Assembly: GCA_050951405.1 (NCBI GenBank)
Contig: JBMNIZ010000002.1
Coordinates: 124,001 to 188,000, forward strand
Direction of reading: 5' to 3'
DNA length: 64,000 bases
DNA from: JBMNIZ01 sp050951405
GTDB lineage: Bacteria; Bacillota; DULZ01
Positions within the stretch are counted from its first letter, which is position 1. The number at the start of each line of letters is the position of its first letter. Below the pieces are notes generated by a model. That model saw only the letters and a list, made by a program, of their open reading frames with translations. It did no database searches and was not told the DNA's origin. Positions 1 to 8,362 of this stretch are shown here, piece after piece. A program made the position numbers and the translations under genes.

Positions 1-2291
1 TTTGAAGGCCTGATGGAAGACGGCCTGGTCACCGATATTTCCTGGGATTCCAAGGGTGTCATGAGCGCTGAAATCAGCGGCAGTGCCTATGAAGTGTCCG
101 ATGATGCGATTATCGCCGGCGCTCCTGATATGCTGGCTCTTCTGGGCAGCAAAGTGGACTTCATCCTGAACGATGACGATGAGATCGTCTATGCGGGCGC
201 AAAAGAAACCAAGACTGTCAGCAAAGATAAAGCTACTATCGGCAGCAAAAAGTTGACCATCGATAAGAAGGACTACGATCTGGCTGAAGATTTCGGCGTT
301 ACTTTCTTCCCCGGAAGCGGCGACTATGAAGAAGGCGAAGAATTCAGGCTGATAACATCGTAGTTGTACTGGATAAGAAGAACAATGCCGAGTGGGCTTT
401 TGTCTATGAGTACAGCAGGGCCGATCTGATTGAAGAAATTGAAGGCGACAACCTGTTCGGAGAAGTAAGAACTAACTTTGAATATGATGAAGATGATAAT
501 GTAGTGATTGTTAAAAACGGCGCTATCGCTGGCTTTGAAGATCTGGCGGAAGGCGACCTGTTCTACTTGGAGAAAAATATTCGTGGCCTGGATTACCTAT
601 TAATTGCCAGCGATGAAAAGGTTGAAGGCGTACTCGAAGCTGCTAGCGGCAAGTGGGACGAAGTTACCGTTGACGGCACCAAGTATAAGGTGGATAGCGA
701 TGCGCTGGTGTCTGACAATGAAGGTAAAGATTTCGGAGATTACGACGAAGTCTTCTCTAAAGATATGGTTGACGAAGATATTACCCTCTTGCTTTCGCCT
801 GTGGGCAAAGTGGCCTTCGCTATTTCCGGCGCCAAAGCTGAAAGTGACGACCTTTACGGTATATTCTTAGCTGCGGACCGCGACGCATTTGGTAATGTAA
901 AGGTCCAGCTAGTCAACGCCGATGGAAAGAAAGTCATTTATGAAGTCGATGATCCCTTAGATGAAGATGTAGTTGATTTAACGGGCGAAGAAGGACAAGA
1001 AGAAGAACAAGGAGATGAACAAGTAGAAGGACAAGGAGAAGGACAAGGAGAAGGACAAACGGGACTATCACCAAAAGCAAAAGCAAATGAATTAGTACTA
1101 TATCGTCTCAATGACGATGGGGACATTGTTTACTTTAAAGCTTTTTCTAGCTTTATTGAAGCTGAAAAAGGCGCCGTTGTATACGTTACAAAAGAAGACG
1201 GAAATCGTATCTTGATAAGCAGCGCTTCCTCGACAGACAAGTCTTGGAAGAGAATTGCAGATGATACAGTATTCTTTGTAGCGGAGAAAATAAAAATAGA
1301 TAGCTCTGGTGATAATAGCTCTGTATCAAAATGGACCACTGCCAGCTGGGCAGAATTCAAAGATGGGTATGATGCTTTGGTAAAGGCTAATGCCATTTAT
1401 GACGGAAATAAGCTTCTTGCCATCGCTTATCCTGATACTTTGGTCGATCCCGATAACTATGGTGTTATAGCCGGTTCTGGGTACAACACCAAAGGATTCT
1501 ACTATGACGTTTTCTTTAAGGGTGCAAAAGAACGTTTCAACACCAAGGATGAGCCAGCCCTAAGCAAAGTTATTTCTAAGAAGACTCTTGTTCAATTCCA
1601 ATTAACGGATGGCAAGATGGATAAGATCAAAGAAATCCCAATTGATGATAAGGACAAGGAGTTAGTAACAAAAGTAGGCGGTGGATATTTTGATACAGAA
1701 GTTGATGTCTACTACATTGATGAGGATACGATGATCGTAGACATCACAGGTTCAAATCCAGAACCTGCTGACAGAGTAGTCCGCGGTGATTATGTATATG
1801 TCCATCCTTATGTAATTGACAAAGATGACGGGATTTGTAGTGTTGTAGTTATTGTACCGGCACCAGAAGTACCGGGCGGGCCGACTGGCGATGTAACTTT
1901 CGATCTGGAGTTTGAAGACGGCTATCCTTGTCTAAATGAGGACGGAATTAAGAGTAAGAGTGTCACAGCAGCTGTTGAAATTGACTTAGAGAGTATAGGT
2001 TGGGATGATAGCATCCAATATGAGGTAACTGTTGATAAGTCTAAGATAAGCGTTTCCGGCATTGCCGCACGGAGTGCTTCGGTAACAACAGATAAGAGCG
2101 GAGGGACTGTGTCTATATCTATAGTTGTTACCTTCGAAGATGATGTATATGTGGGTGAGGTCTTAGAAATCGCTGCCGGCGCAATTGTTGTAGAAGCTTT
2201 AGACAGTGAAGGTAATGGCTTGCAGACTGCTACTAACAAGAGCGGCAGCGGAGTAGTTCAACTAAAACCTGAATCAACAACATCAGAATAG
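1..2291 (+). pseudogene. Surface (S-layer-like) protein, 3' part, one-base frameshift
   Basis: The reading frame enters from the left edge (in frame from base 1) and stops at 361-363. The same protein clearly continues in the next frame from about 345 to the TAG at 2289-2291; a methionine-initiated ORF in that frame would begin only at 504. Adding one C at the CC/C position near 345 would join GEEF to QADNIVVVLDKK, so this is a single-base deletion or a sequencing error. The protein is very acidic and built of repeated beta-rich modules (phrases such as 'DSKG', 'NADGKK', 'VDGTKYKVDSDALV'). It carries a Glu/Gln/Gly-rich linker and ends in an Ig-like domain. This style matches the C-terminal regions of SLH-anchored surface proteins, such as the one at 51762-53789. 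Any signal peptide or SLH domains would lie upstream of the window. Function is inferred as a cell-envelope component; no enzyme motif is seen. Confidence 0.6.
987..1062 (+). repeat. In-gene low-complexity repeat encoding Glu/Gln/Gly
   Basis: A purine-rich tract inside the surface-protein gene contains imperfect tandem copies of a 12-base unit (GGACAAGGAGAA). It encodes a linker of Glu, Gln and Gly. It is probably a flexible spacer between domains and a likely site of length variation by slippage. Confidence 0.7.
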
Positions 2292-2302
2292 GTGGTTAAT
2301 GA

Positions 2303-2344
2303 AGAAGGGGTTTGCCCTCCGGAGGCAGACCCTTTCTTTTTTTA
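2303..2344 (+). terminator. Intrinsic terminator after the surface protein
   Basis: An imperfect GC-rich hairpin (AGGGGTTTGCC pairing with GGCAGACCCT around CTCCGGA) is followed by a run of T. It lies just downstream of the stop at 2291 and upstream of the next gene. Confidence 0.7.
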
Positions 2345-2408
2345 AGAAGGTCCTTGGGAAAACCCGGAAAGCGCCGGCGGAATGGCTTTGGATCTATAGG
2401 AGGAAACT

Positions 2409-3407
2409 ATGAGTGAGGTGAAAATGATGAAGGAAGTCCCTTTCCCCTCTGTGGAGGGCATACGCTGCGGCCATGCCCAGGACCCGGCAGGCGGGACCGG
2501 CTGCACCGTGGTCCTTTGTGCAAAAGGAGCGGTGGCGGGAGTGGACGTCCGGGGAGGCGCTCCCGGCACCAGGGAGACGGACCTTTTGGACCCGGTGAAC
2601 CTGGTGGACCGGGTCCACGGCATCTTCCTGGCGGGAGGCAGCGCCTTTGGGCTGGATGCGGCCGGGGGAATTATGAAGTATCTGGAGGAAAAAGGAGCCG
2701 GCTTTGATGCGGGCGCGGCCAAGGTGCCCATCGTGACCGGGGCGATTTTATTTGATCTGGCGGTGGGCAGCCCTCACATCCGCCCTGATGCTAAAATGGG
2801 CTACGAAGCCTGCCTCCAGGCGGGAAAAAGCACGGGACCCCTGGAGGAAGGATGCGTGGGAGCCGGGACCGGGGCCACCGTGGGGAAATACCTGGGTACC
2901 CAATACGCCATGAAGGGGGGATTGGGCACCGCCGCGTATCAGGTTGGTGAGTTGGTGGTGGGGGCGGTGACCGCGGTGAACTGCCTGGGCGACGTGATGG
3001 ACCCGGCAGGCGGCAGGATCATTGCGGGGATGCTGGATCCGTCCGGCAAAAAAATTATCGGGACAGAAGAAGCCATCCTGGCCGCCGCAGAGAAAGGGGA
3101 AAAGGCGGATTTTTTCCCGGGGAATACCGCCGTCGGCATCGTGGTGACCAACGCGGTCCTGACCAAGGCCCAGGCGAAAAAAATTGCGTCCATGGCCCAT
3201 GATGGTTTGGCTAGGGCCATCAGGCCGTGCCATACTATGGTTGACGGGGATACGATTTTTGCCATGGCCACCGGGGAATTGGAGGCGGATTTCCAGGTGT
3301 TGGGGGTGTTGGCGGTGAGGGCCGTGGAGCAGTCGGTGGTAAACGGGGTTACCAAGGCCCGGGCCATGTATGGTTACCCGGCCGCCCGGGATTTGATGCG
3401 AGGGTAA
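2409..3407 (+). CDS. P1 family (S58, DmpA/NylC-type) peptidase
   Basis: 332 aa; an AGGAGG site lies 6 bases before the ATG. The sequence shows the family core: VDVRGGAPGTRETDLL near residue 50, GGSAFGLDAAGG near 76-87, GAGTGATVGK near 151-160, and the segment PGNTAVGIVVTNAVLTKAQ. Family members are N-terminal nucleophile hydrolases that cut themselves into two chains; in NylC the cut is Asn266/Thr267. Here Asn239-Thr240 is the matching pair, so Thr240 is the inferred nucleophile. Typical reactions are removal of N-terminal residues from small peptides or hydrolysis of amide oligomers; the substrate is not predictable. No signal peptide, so cytoplasmic. It stands alone between a terminator and a repeat cluster and appears monocistronic. 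Confidence 0.9.
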   Translation: MSEVKMMKEVPFPSVEGIRCGHAQDPAGGTGCTVVLCAKGAVAGVDVRGGAPGTRETDLLDPVNLVDRVHGIFLAGGSAFGLDAAGGIMKYLEEKGAGFDAGAAKVPIVTGAILFDLAVGSPHIRPDAKMGYEACLQAGKSTGPLEEGCVGAGTGATVGKYLGTQYAMKGGLGTAAYQVGELVVGAVTAVNCLGDVMDPAGGRIIAGMLDPSGKKIIGTEEAILAAAEKGEKADFFPGNTAVGIVVTNAVLTKAQAKKIASMAHDGLARAIRPCHTMVDGDTIFAMATGELEADFQVLGVLAVRAVEQSVVNGVTKARAMYGYPAARDLMRG

Positions 3408-3409
3408 AA

Positions 3410-3590
3410 ACCGTACGGGGCGATGTGGGCATCGCCCCGTACATTTTTTGCGTTATTTCTGTGTTTGACGTAGGGGCTGATGACCACATCAGCCCGGACC
3501 CAGAAGGATGACCCGAATCCTGACGACTGATATCTGGCATCCGACGACCGTTCCGGGCAGGGACAGGGCCTTGCCCCTACGGTAAAATGA
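3410..3590. repeat. Dispersed hairpin/heptamer repeat, cluster 1
   Basis: The cluster lies between the convergent peptidase and stalk-protein genes. It contains the GTACGGGGC hairpin, a second hairpin (GGGCTGATG/CATCAGCCC near 3475-3495), an array of six 7-bp units on the minus strand (3509-3550), and a third hairpin GGGCAGGG/CCTTGCCCC ending in CCCCTAC near 3580. The segment from about 3470 to 3580 begins with GTAGGGGC and ends with GCCCCTAC, so it has terminal inverted repeats like a small non-autonomous element. The minus-strand heptamers read CGGTCGT, CGGATGC, CAGATAT, CAGTCGT, CAGGATT, CGGGTCA. Confidence 0.85.
3413..3449 (+). terminator. Terminator formed by a GTACGGGGC palindromic hairpin
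   Basis: Perfect 13-bp arms (3413-3425 and 3430-3442, GTACGGGGCGATG and its complement) around a 4-base loop are followed by ATTTTTT. The hairpin belongs to the dispersed repeat family of this window but sits 6 bases after the peptidase stop, so it probably acts as its terminator. Confidence 0.6.
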
Positions 3591-3606
3591 AAAAACGGGT
3601 CGTGTG

Positions 3607-4209
3607 CTACGGAATCCAACGGCCGATGGGTTGGTCGGCCCGGCTGGGGATGTACAGCAGGTACTTCAGGCCGTCAGGCAGGGGAAATTCCAGGGTGAAA
3701 CAGCGGCGCCACTTGCTGTTGAATTCCGGGTCCACGGTCAGGGAATAATCCTGGATAAACCCAATGCTGCCGTCCTCCAACTGGTAGGCGAAGGAGGGCA
3801 GAGGGCCGAAATCCACATTAACGGTGGCCGTTTCCATAAAGGTGAGGGAAGCATGGGTCTTCCCGCTTTTTTCCAGATAGATAAAAGAAGAGATGGTGTA
3901 GTCAATGTTATCTTTCGTAATCTTCTCCCCAATTCTCTTGATGGGCAGCTTGTCCAGGGCGGATTTGCTGAGAGCGGTTTTACCCTTGGTTTCCACAAAA
4001 ACCTTCCCATCCCGATAATCCACCGCTGCCCCCAACTTTTCCCCCAAATACCTTAAAGGCACATATGTACGGCCGTTGATGAGCAGGGCCTCCGCATCGG
4101 ATTTTTCCCCGTTGAGAAAAACCGGAATGGGAGACATCCCGGTGACCGCCGGGGCAAAAAGGAGAGATCCCAGCAGCACCAAGATTATAGGCAGTGTGAT
4201 TTTTTTCAT
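3607..4209 (-). CDS. Secreted protein with copper-amine-oxidase-type stalk domain
   Basis: 200 aa from the ATG at 4209, chosen because AAAGGGG precedes it and the protein then starts MKK plus a hydrophobic stretch ending near PAVTG, a normal signal peptide; the longer in-frame start at 4254 has no such support. Residues about 30-75 (PVFLNGEK..LLINGRTYVPLRYLGEKLGAAVDY) are the stalk domain first named from copper amine oxidase N-termini, common in exported clostridial proteins. The remaining 120 residues are beta-rich and unrecognised. No catalytic residues are visible. A TATAAT sequence on the minus strand at 4246-4251 is a plausible -10. It is divergent from the ABC operon and is probably an envelope-associated protein. 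Confidence 0.75.
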   Translation of the reverse strand: MKKITLPIILVLLGSLLFAPAVTGMSPIPVFLNGEKSDAEALLINGRTYVPLRYLGEKLGAAVDYRDGKVFVETKGKTALSKSALDKLPIKRIGEKITKDNIDYTISSFIYLEKSGKTHASLTFMETATVNVDFGPLPSFAYQLEDGSIGFIQDYSLTVDPEFNSKWRRCFTLEFPLPDGLKYLLYIPSRADQPIGRWIP

Positions 4210-4396
4210 TGCTCTATCCCCTTTACTAAAATTCCTTTTGTCCTTATTATACATGATAAAAGCCGGGCCGGAAGAAAAATTAAACTGTTCTGGTAAGAAA
4301 TTGGGGAACCAAATCCTGCCTTTTTACGTCAGATTCAAGAAGGTATCCATCGGGAAAGAGAGAAATGAGATTAGGAAGAAAGGGGGAGGGGATCAT

Positions 4397-5137
4397 TTGC
4401 CACTACTGGAGTTGAGAGGAGTTTCCCGCTTCTATAAAACCGGGCAGGTCCGGGTGGAAGCCCTGAAAGATATCGACCTGGCGGTGGAAGAGGGAGAATT
4501 TTTTTCCATTATGGGCCCGTCCGGTTCAGGCAAATCCACCTTGTTAAATATTATCGGCTGTTTGGACCGGCCTTCTGCCGGCACTTATACCCTGGCGGGA
4601 CAGCAGGCGGAGAAGCTGAGCGACGGGCATTTGGCCGATATCCGCAACCGCTTGGTGGGCTTTGTTTTTCAGAGCTTTCATCTTTTGCCCGATTTGGACG
4701 CCCAGGGCAATGTGGAACTGCCTTTGATCTACCGGGGAATAGGAGGGCGGCAGAGGCGGAAATTGGCCCAGGAGGCCCTGGAAGCGGTAGGGCTTGCCGA
4801 CAGGCGCCATCACAAACCTTCCCAGCTTTCCGGGGGGGAGCAGCAGAGGGTGGCCATCGCCCGGGCCCTAGTGGGGGAGCCGGCGGTGATTTTGGCGGAC
4901 GAACCTACCGGCGCCCTGGATTCCAAGACGGGAAAGTCGATTATGGCAATTTTTCAGAGGCTGAACCGGGAGAGGGGCATTACCGTGGTTCAGGTGACCC
5001 ATGAAAGGGAGATTGCCTGTCACGGCAGGCGCATCATTAACTTGAAAGACGGGAAAATCGAAAGGGAAGAAATTTTGGAAGAACCGCTGGTGGCTTGGGA
5101 AGAGGAGATCGCCGCAGCGGAGAATGGAGGGCGTTAG
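4397..5137 (+). CDS. ABC transporter ATP-binding protein (MacB/LolD type)
   Basis: 246 aa from a TTG at 4397, preceded by AGGGGGAGGGG; starts further upstream would overlap the divergent gene and add non-homologous residues. All ABC motifs are present: Walker A GPSGSGKST (40-48), Q-loop Gln92, signature LSGGEQQ (144-150), Walker B VILADE (164-169) and the switch His202. The family powers MacB/LolCDE-type transporters that extrude peptides, lipids or drugs by mechanotransmission. It is the first gene of an operon with the adaptor (5143) and the permease (6904), with 5-base and 12-base gaps, so the three should form one exporter. The C-terminal tail is acidic. Confidence 0.92.
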   Translation: MPLLELRGVSRFYKTGQVRVEALKDIDLAVEEGEFFSIMGPSGSGKSTLLNIIGCLDRPSAGTYTLAGQQAEKLSDGHLADIRNRLVGFVFQSFHLLPDLDAQGNVELPLIYRGIGGRQRRKLAQEALEAVGLADRRHHKPSQLSGGEQQRVAIARALVGEPAVILADEPTGALDSKTGKSIMAIFQRLNRERGITVVQVTHEREIACHGRRIINLKDGKIEREEILEEPLVAWEEEIAAAENGGR

Positions 5138-5142
5138 AGAAA

Positions 5143-6891
5143 ATGTGGCAGAAGATCATCACCATCAGTCTGATTGTGATCATCGTGCTGGGGGGCGGCT
5201 ATTATGCCTACCAACAGTTAATTCCCCCACCGGAGGAAGGGGACCAGGGGCCTGTTTACTCCACCAAGCCGGTGGAGAGGGGAGATATTTCCGTAGGGGT
5301 GGAAACGTCCGGCCCTCTTAATCCTTCCAGCGGCGGCGGTATTCAAGTGCCCGGCTACTACGGCATGTCCGGGGGCATTAATTATGTGATCCAGGAGATC
5401 TTTGTTAAAGAAGGGGACGAAGTGAAAAAGGGACAGCTCCTGGTCAGGCTGGATGCGCCGGACCTGGAAACGAAAATCAAGACCCTGGAAGAGCGCCTGA
5501 AAAACGATAAAAAAGCGCTGGCGGACCTGCTCAGCATTTCCGTGGAGGAAATCGACAGGCTGGATCCTTCCCGGGGCATTATCCTCCAGGCGCCCATTGA
5601 CGGGAGGATTATCAGCCTGGATGTGAGGGAAGGCCAGGAATTGAAACAGGGGCAGATTGTGGCCAAAGTGGTGGATGATTCCCGTTTTCGTTTGGTGGCC
5701 AAGGCCACCATTGGGGAGTTTGCCAATATGGAGATCGGTGATAAGGCGGTCTTGAGTTTGCCCCAGTTTGACAGTTTTGTGGAGGCGGAAATAACCGACT
5801 TGGGTTATGAACCGGTGGCCGAGCCCGCTTCCAACCTGATGGATTCCCTGGGCAGCGGGGGAGGAGGTTCCGGCGGCAATGAGGATTACATATTTGTGCA
5901 TTGGGTGACCTTGGAGGGGGAAAACCCGGGCTTGGTCCGTCCCGGCATGCAGGCCAGGATCGGCATTTCTCCCGATCCGAAAAGGGAAAAGGTGGATCCC
6001 TATACCGCCCAATGGCTGCGCTATTACTCCGTCATTGACGGTTATGTGAATGAGGAGACGGTTTACAGCCGGGCCGAGGCCATTGCCACTAAAGTCTATG
6101 TGAAGAACGGCCAAAAAGTGAAGAAAGGCGATCCTCTTGTTTCCCTGGCCGGAAAGGACGCCCAGGAAGTGATTGCGGAGAGGCTGCAGAAAATCCGGGA
6201 ACAGGTGGATGAGCTGAGCCAGCTTTACAGTCAGTATGACCAGATGGATATCCTGGCCCCCATTGACGGGGTAGTGGCTTATATCAATGCGGATTACGGG
6301 CGGATGCTGCAGCCGGGAGAATGGCTGGGCCATATCTACGATACGGCGGATATGCGGATGTGGTGTACCATCGATGATGTGGATGTGGTCCTGGTGCGGC
6401 AGGGGGCGCCAGTGAGGGTGACGGTGGATGCCCTGCCCGGGAAGGTTTTCGAAGGGGAAGTAAACCGCCTTTCCACTATGGGCCGGGACCGGGACGGGAT
6501 TACCCGCTTTGAAGTGGATATCGAGGTGAAGGGCGGGCCGGATCTGAGGCCGGGAATGCAGGCCAAGGCCTATATCGATGCCGGCCGGGCCGAGAATGTG
6601 CTTTTGGTTCCCTTGGAGGCCATTTTTGAAGAGGACGGCCAGCCGAAAGTGGAGGTCCTGCAGGAAGACGGCACGGTGAAAGTGGTCCCGGTGAAACTGG
6701 GACTGATGAACGACCGGGTCGCCGAGGTGAAAGAAGGACTGGAAGAGGGGCAACTGGTGATTACCGGCAGCTCGGCGGATATATTGCCCAGCCAGCGCAT
6801 TCAGTCCAAAGACAGCCTCCTGCCGGAGAAACCCGAGGAGGAACAAAACAGTGGCGGCGGGGAAGGCCAGCCTGCGCGGTCGCAGAATTAA
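5143..6891 (+). CDS. Tandem-duplicated efflux adaptor (HlyD/MacA-like membrane fusion protein)
   Basis: 582 aa from the ATG at 5143 (GGAGGG upstream); one N-terminal membrane anchor (WQKIITISLIVIIVLGGGYY). The body holds two successive adaptor units. The first has a lipoyl half-motif (FVKEGDEVKKGQLLVRLDAP), a short coiled segment, and a second half-motif (APIDGRIISLDVREGQ). The second repeats this (VYVKNGQKVKKGDPLVSL, coil, APIDGVVAYINADYGRML), followed by the usual beta-barrel and membrane-proximal domains (RPGMQAKAYI, VLLVPLEAIFEEDG). A Gly/Ser-rich linker (GSGGGGSGG) lies between them. Normal MacA proteins have one unit and are about 370-400 aa. It is likely to couple the MacB-type permease to substrate capture outside the membrane. 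The stop is 12 bases before the permease gene. Confidence 0.88.
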   Translation: MWQKIITISLIVIIVLGGGYYAYQQLIPPPEEGDQGPVYSTKPVERGDISVGVETSGPLNPSSGGGIQVPGYYGMSGGINYVIQEIFVKEGDEVKKGQLLVRLDAPDLETKIKTLEERLKNDKKALADLLSISVEEIDRLDPSRGIILQAPIDGRIISLDVREGQELKQGQIVAKVVDDSRFRLVAKATIGEFANMEIGDKAVLSLPQFDSFVEAEITDLGYEPVAEPASNLMDSLGSGGGGSGGNEDYIFVHWVTLEGENPGLVRPGMQARIGISPDPKREKVDPYTAQWLRYYSVIDGYVNEETVYSRAEAIATKVYVKNGQKVKKGDPLVSLAGKDAQEVIAERLQKIREQVDELSQLYSQYDQMDILAPIDGVVAYINADYGRMLQPGEWLGHIYDTADMRMWCTIDDVDVVLVRQGAPVRVTVDALPGKVFEGEVNRLSTMGRDRDGITRFEVDIEVKGGPDLRPGMQAKAYIDAGRAENVLLVPLEAIFEEDGQPKVEVLQEDGTVKVVPVKLGLMNDRVAEVKEGLEEGQLVITGSSADILPSQRIQSKDSLLPEKPEEEQNSGGGEGQPARSQN

Positions 6892-6903
6892 GGGGGGCCT
6901 ATC

Positions 6904-8220
6904 GTGAAATGGATCAAGTCTCTTTGGGTGAGGTTTTGGTTTGCCGCCCAGATGGCCGGCCATGGAGTGCTGGCTAACCCCCTTCGTTCGGCTTTGACCA
7001 TCCTGGGGGTGGCCATCGGGGTGGCCTCCATCGTCAGCCTGATGGGCATTGGAGAAGGGGCCCGGCAGGCGGTGGTGAAACAATTCAAAAGCCTGGGCGC
7101 CAATGTGATAGTGATCAAAGCCCTGGATCCTTCGGTGGAATTTGACCCGGAGCAGGCGGAGGGACTGACCGAGCGGGTGGAGGGCCTTCAACTGGCCACC
7201 CCGGTGGTCTACACGGAGGGCCCCATGCGCTGGAGAAGGGCCCGGGGTACGGCGGACCTGCTGGGGGTGAACAATCATTTTCCGGAAATCAGGGATCACG
7301 AACTGGTGGCGGGACACTTTTTCACCAAATGGCATGTGGAACAGCGCTCTCCCGTGGCGGTTTTGGGATATAATATCGCTGCGGGCCTGCTGGGAGGGAG
7401 AAGCCCGGTGGGCCAGACCTTCACCTTGTCCGGCTATACTTTTCGCATTATCGGCGTGCTGGCGCCGAAAGGGGCGGGCCAGGGGGAAGGAATCGATGAC
7501 AAGATCGTGGTTCCCTATACGATAGCCCAGCGGATTGCCGAGAAGAAAACGGTGGAGGAGATCTGGGGCAAGGCCGGTTCCCCGGGGGAGGCGGACTTGG
7601 CGGTGGTCCAGTTGGGCCGGATTTTCCGCCGGCAGTTGGGATTGGATCAAAGCGCTCCCACGCCGGTGGCCCCGGCAGATGAGGCAGCCGGGGAGGATCT
7701 CGGCATGGCTGTGGATATGCCCATGCCGGAAGGGGAAAAACCGAAAGACAGTGAGATGCCCGGCCTGCGCCAGGGTAAGGACCTGATTACCATTACCAGC
7801 CTGAACCAGTTGGTGGAGGAGGCGGACAAAGCCAACCGGGTGATGACCCTCCTTTTGGGGGGGATTGCCGCCGTTTCCCTGCTGGTGGGTGGTTTGGGCA
7901 TTATGAATATTATGCTGGTGGCGGTGACGGAGCGGACCAAGGAGATTGGTGTGCGCCGGGCCCTGGGGGCGAAACAAGGGGACCTGTTGGTCCAGTTTCT
8001 GCTGGAAGCCCTGTATCTGAGCGGTATCGGGGCTGTGGCCGGGGTGGCGGCCGGGATCTGGGGGACGAATATTTTCTCCCAGTACGGATTTGAGACGGCC
8101 ATTAGTTTGCAGGCCATCCAGATTTCCACCCTGGTGGCCCTGGGGGCGGGCCTCCTGTTCGGGGTTTATCCGGCCATATCGGCGTCGTCGGTGCCGCCGG
8201 TGGAGGCGTTGCGCCGGTAA
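6904..8220 (+). CDS. MacB-type ABC transporter permease (FtsX family)
   Basis: 438 aa, GTG start with AAGGGGGG 7 bases upstream. Order: N-terminal membrane helix (LRSALTILGVAIGVASIVSLMGIG), a large extracytoplasmic MacB-PCD domain, then the FtsX domain with three C-terminal helices (about residues 310-430, including GGLGIMNIMLVAVTERTKEIGVRRALGAK and ALGAGLLFGVYPA). ERTKEIGVRRALGA is the coupling element that contacts the ATPase. A Pro/Met/Glu-rich insert near residues 245-290 lengthens the outer domain. Third gene of the operon starting at 4397. The ATPase is a separate polypeptide here, as in Gram-positive systems. The exported substrate is unknown. Confidence 0.92.
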   Translation: MKWIKSLWVRFWFAAQMAGHGVLANPLRSALTILGVAIGVASIVSLMGIGEGARQAVVKQFKSLGANVIVIKALDPSVEFDPEQAEGLTERVEGLQLATPVVYTEGPMRWRRARGTADLLGVNNHFPEIRDHELVAGHFFTKWHVEQRSPVAVLGYNIAAGLLGGRSPVGQTFTLSGYTFRIIGVLAPKGAGQGEGIDDKIVVPYTIAQRIAEKKTVEEIWGKAGSPGEADLAVVQLGRIFRRQLGLDQSAPTPVAPADEAAGEDLGMAVDMPMPEGEKPKDSEMPGLRQGKDLITITSLNQLVEEADKANRVMTLLLGGIAAVSLLVGGLGIMNIMLVAVTERTKEIGVRRALGAKQGDLLVQFLLEALYLSGIGAVAGVAAGIWGTNIFSQYGFETAISLQAIQISTLVALGAGLLFGVYPAISASSVPPVEALRR

Positions 8221-8249
8221 GTTGCCTCCCAATCAGTGGCAGAAATAAC

Positions 8250-8362
8250 GGGGCGATGTGGTCATCGCCCCCTACGATTCAACGTAATCTGCGGGATTAA
8301 CTGACGACCGACATCTGACATCCGACGACCGTCCTGATGACCACATCAGCCCGTTTGATTCA
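8250..8362. repeat. Dispersed hairpin/heptamer repeat, cluster 2
   Basis: Contains a GGGGCGATG/CATCGCCCC hairpin (about 8251-8274) ending CCCCTAC, the linker that recurs elsewhere (ATTCAACGTAATCTGCGGG, also at 12837), a minus-strand 7-bp array at 8301-8331 (CGGTCGT, CGGATGT, CAGATGT, CGGTCGT, CAG), and a half hairpin CTGATGACCACATCAGCCCG. It fills the whole gap between the 3' ends of the MacB permease and the antitoxin gene. Confidence 0.85.

Noticed and set aside
5218..8232. A 1004-codon open frame on the minus strand
   Set aside because: It lies antisense to the adaptor and MacB genes, is rich in His, Gln, Arg and Pro without domain signatures, and has no ribosome site. It is a product of high-GC codon use on the opposite strand.
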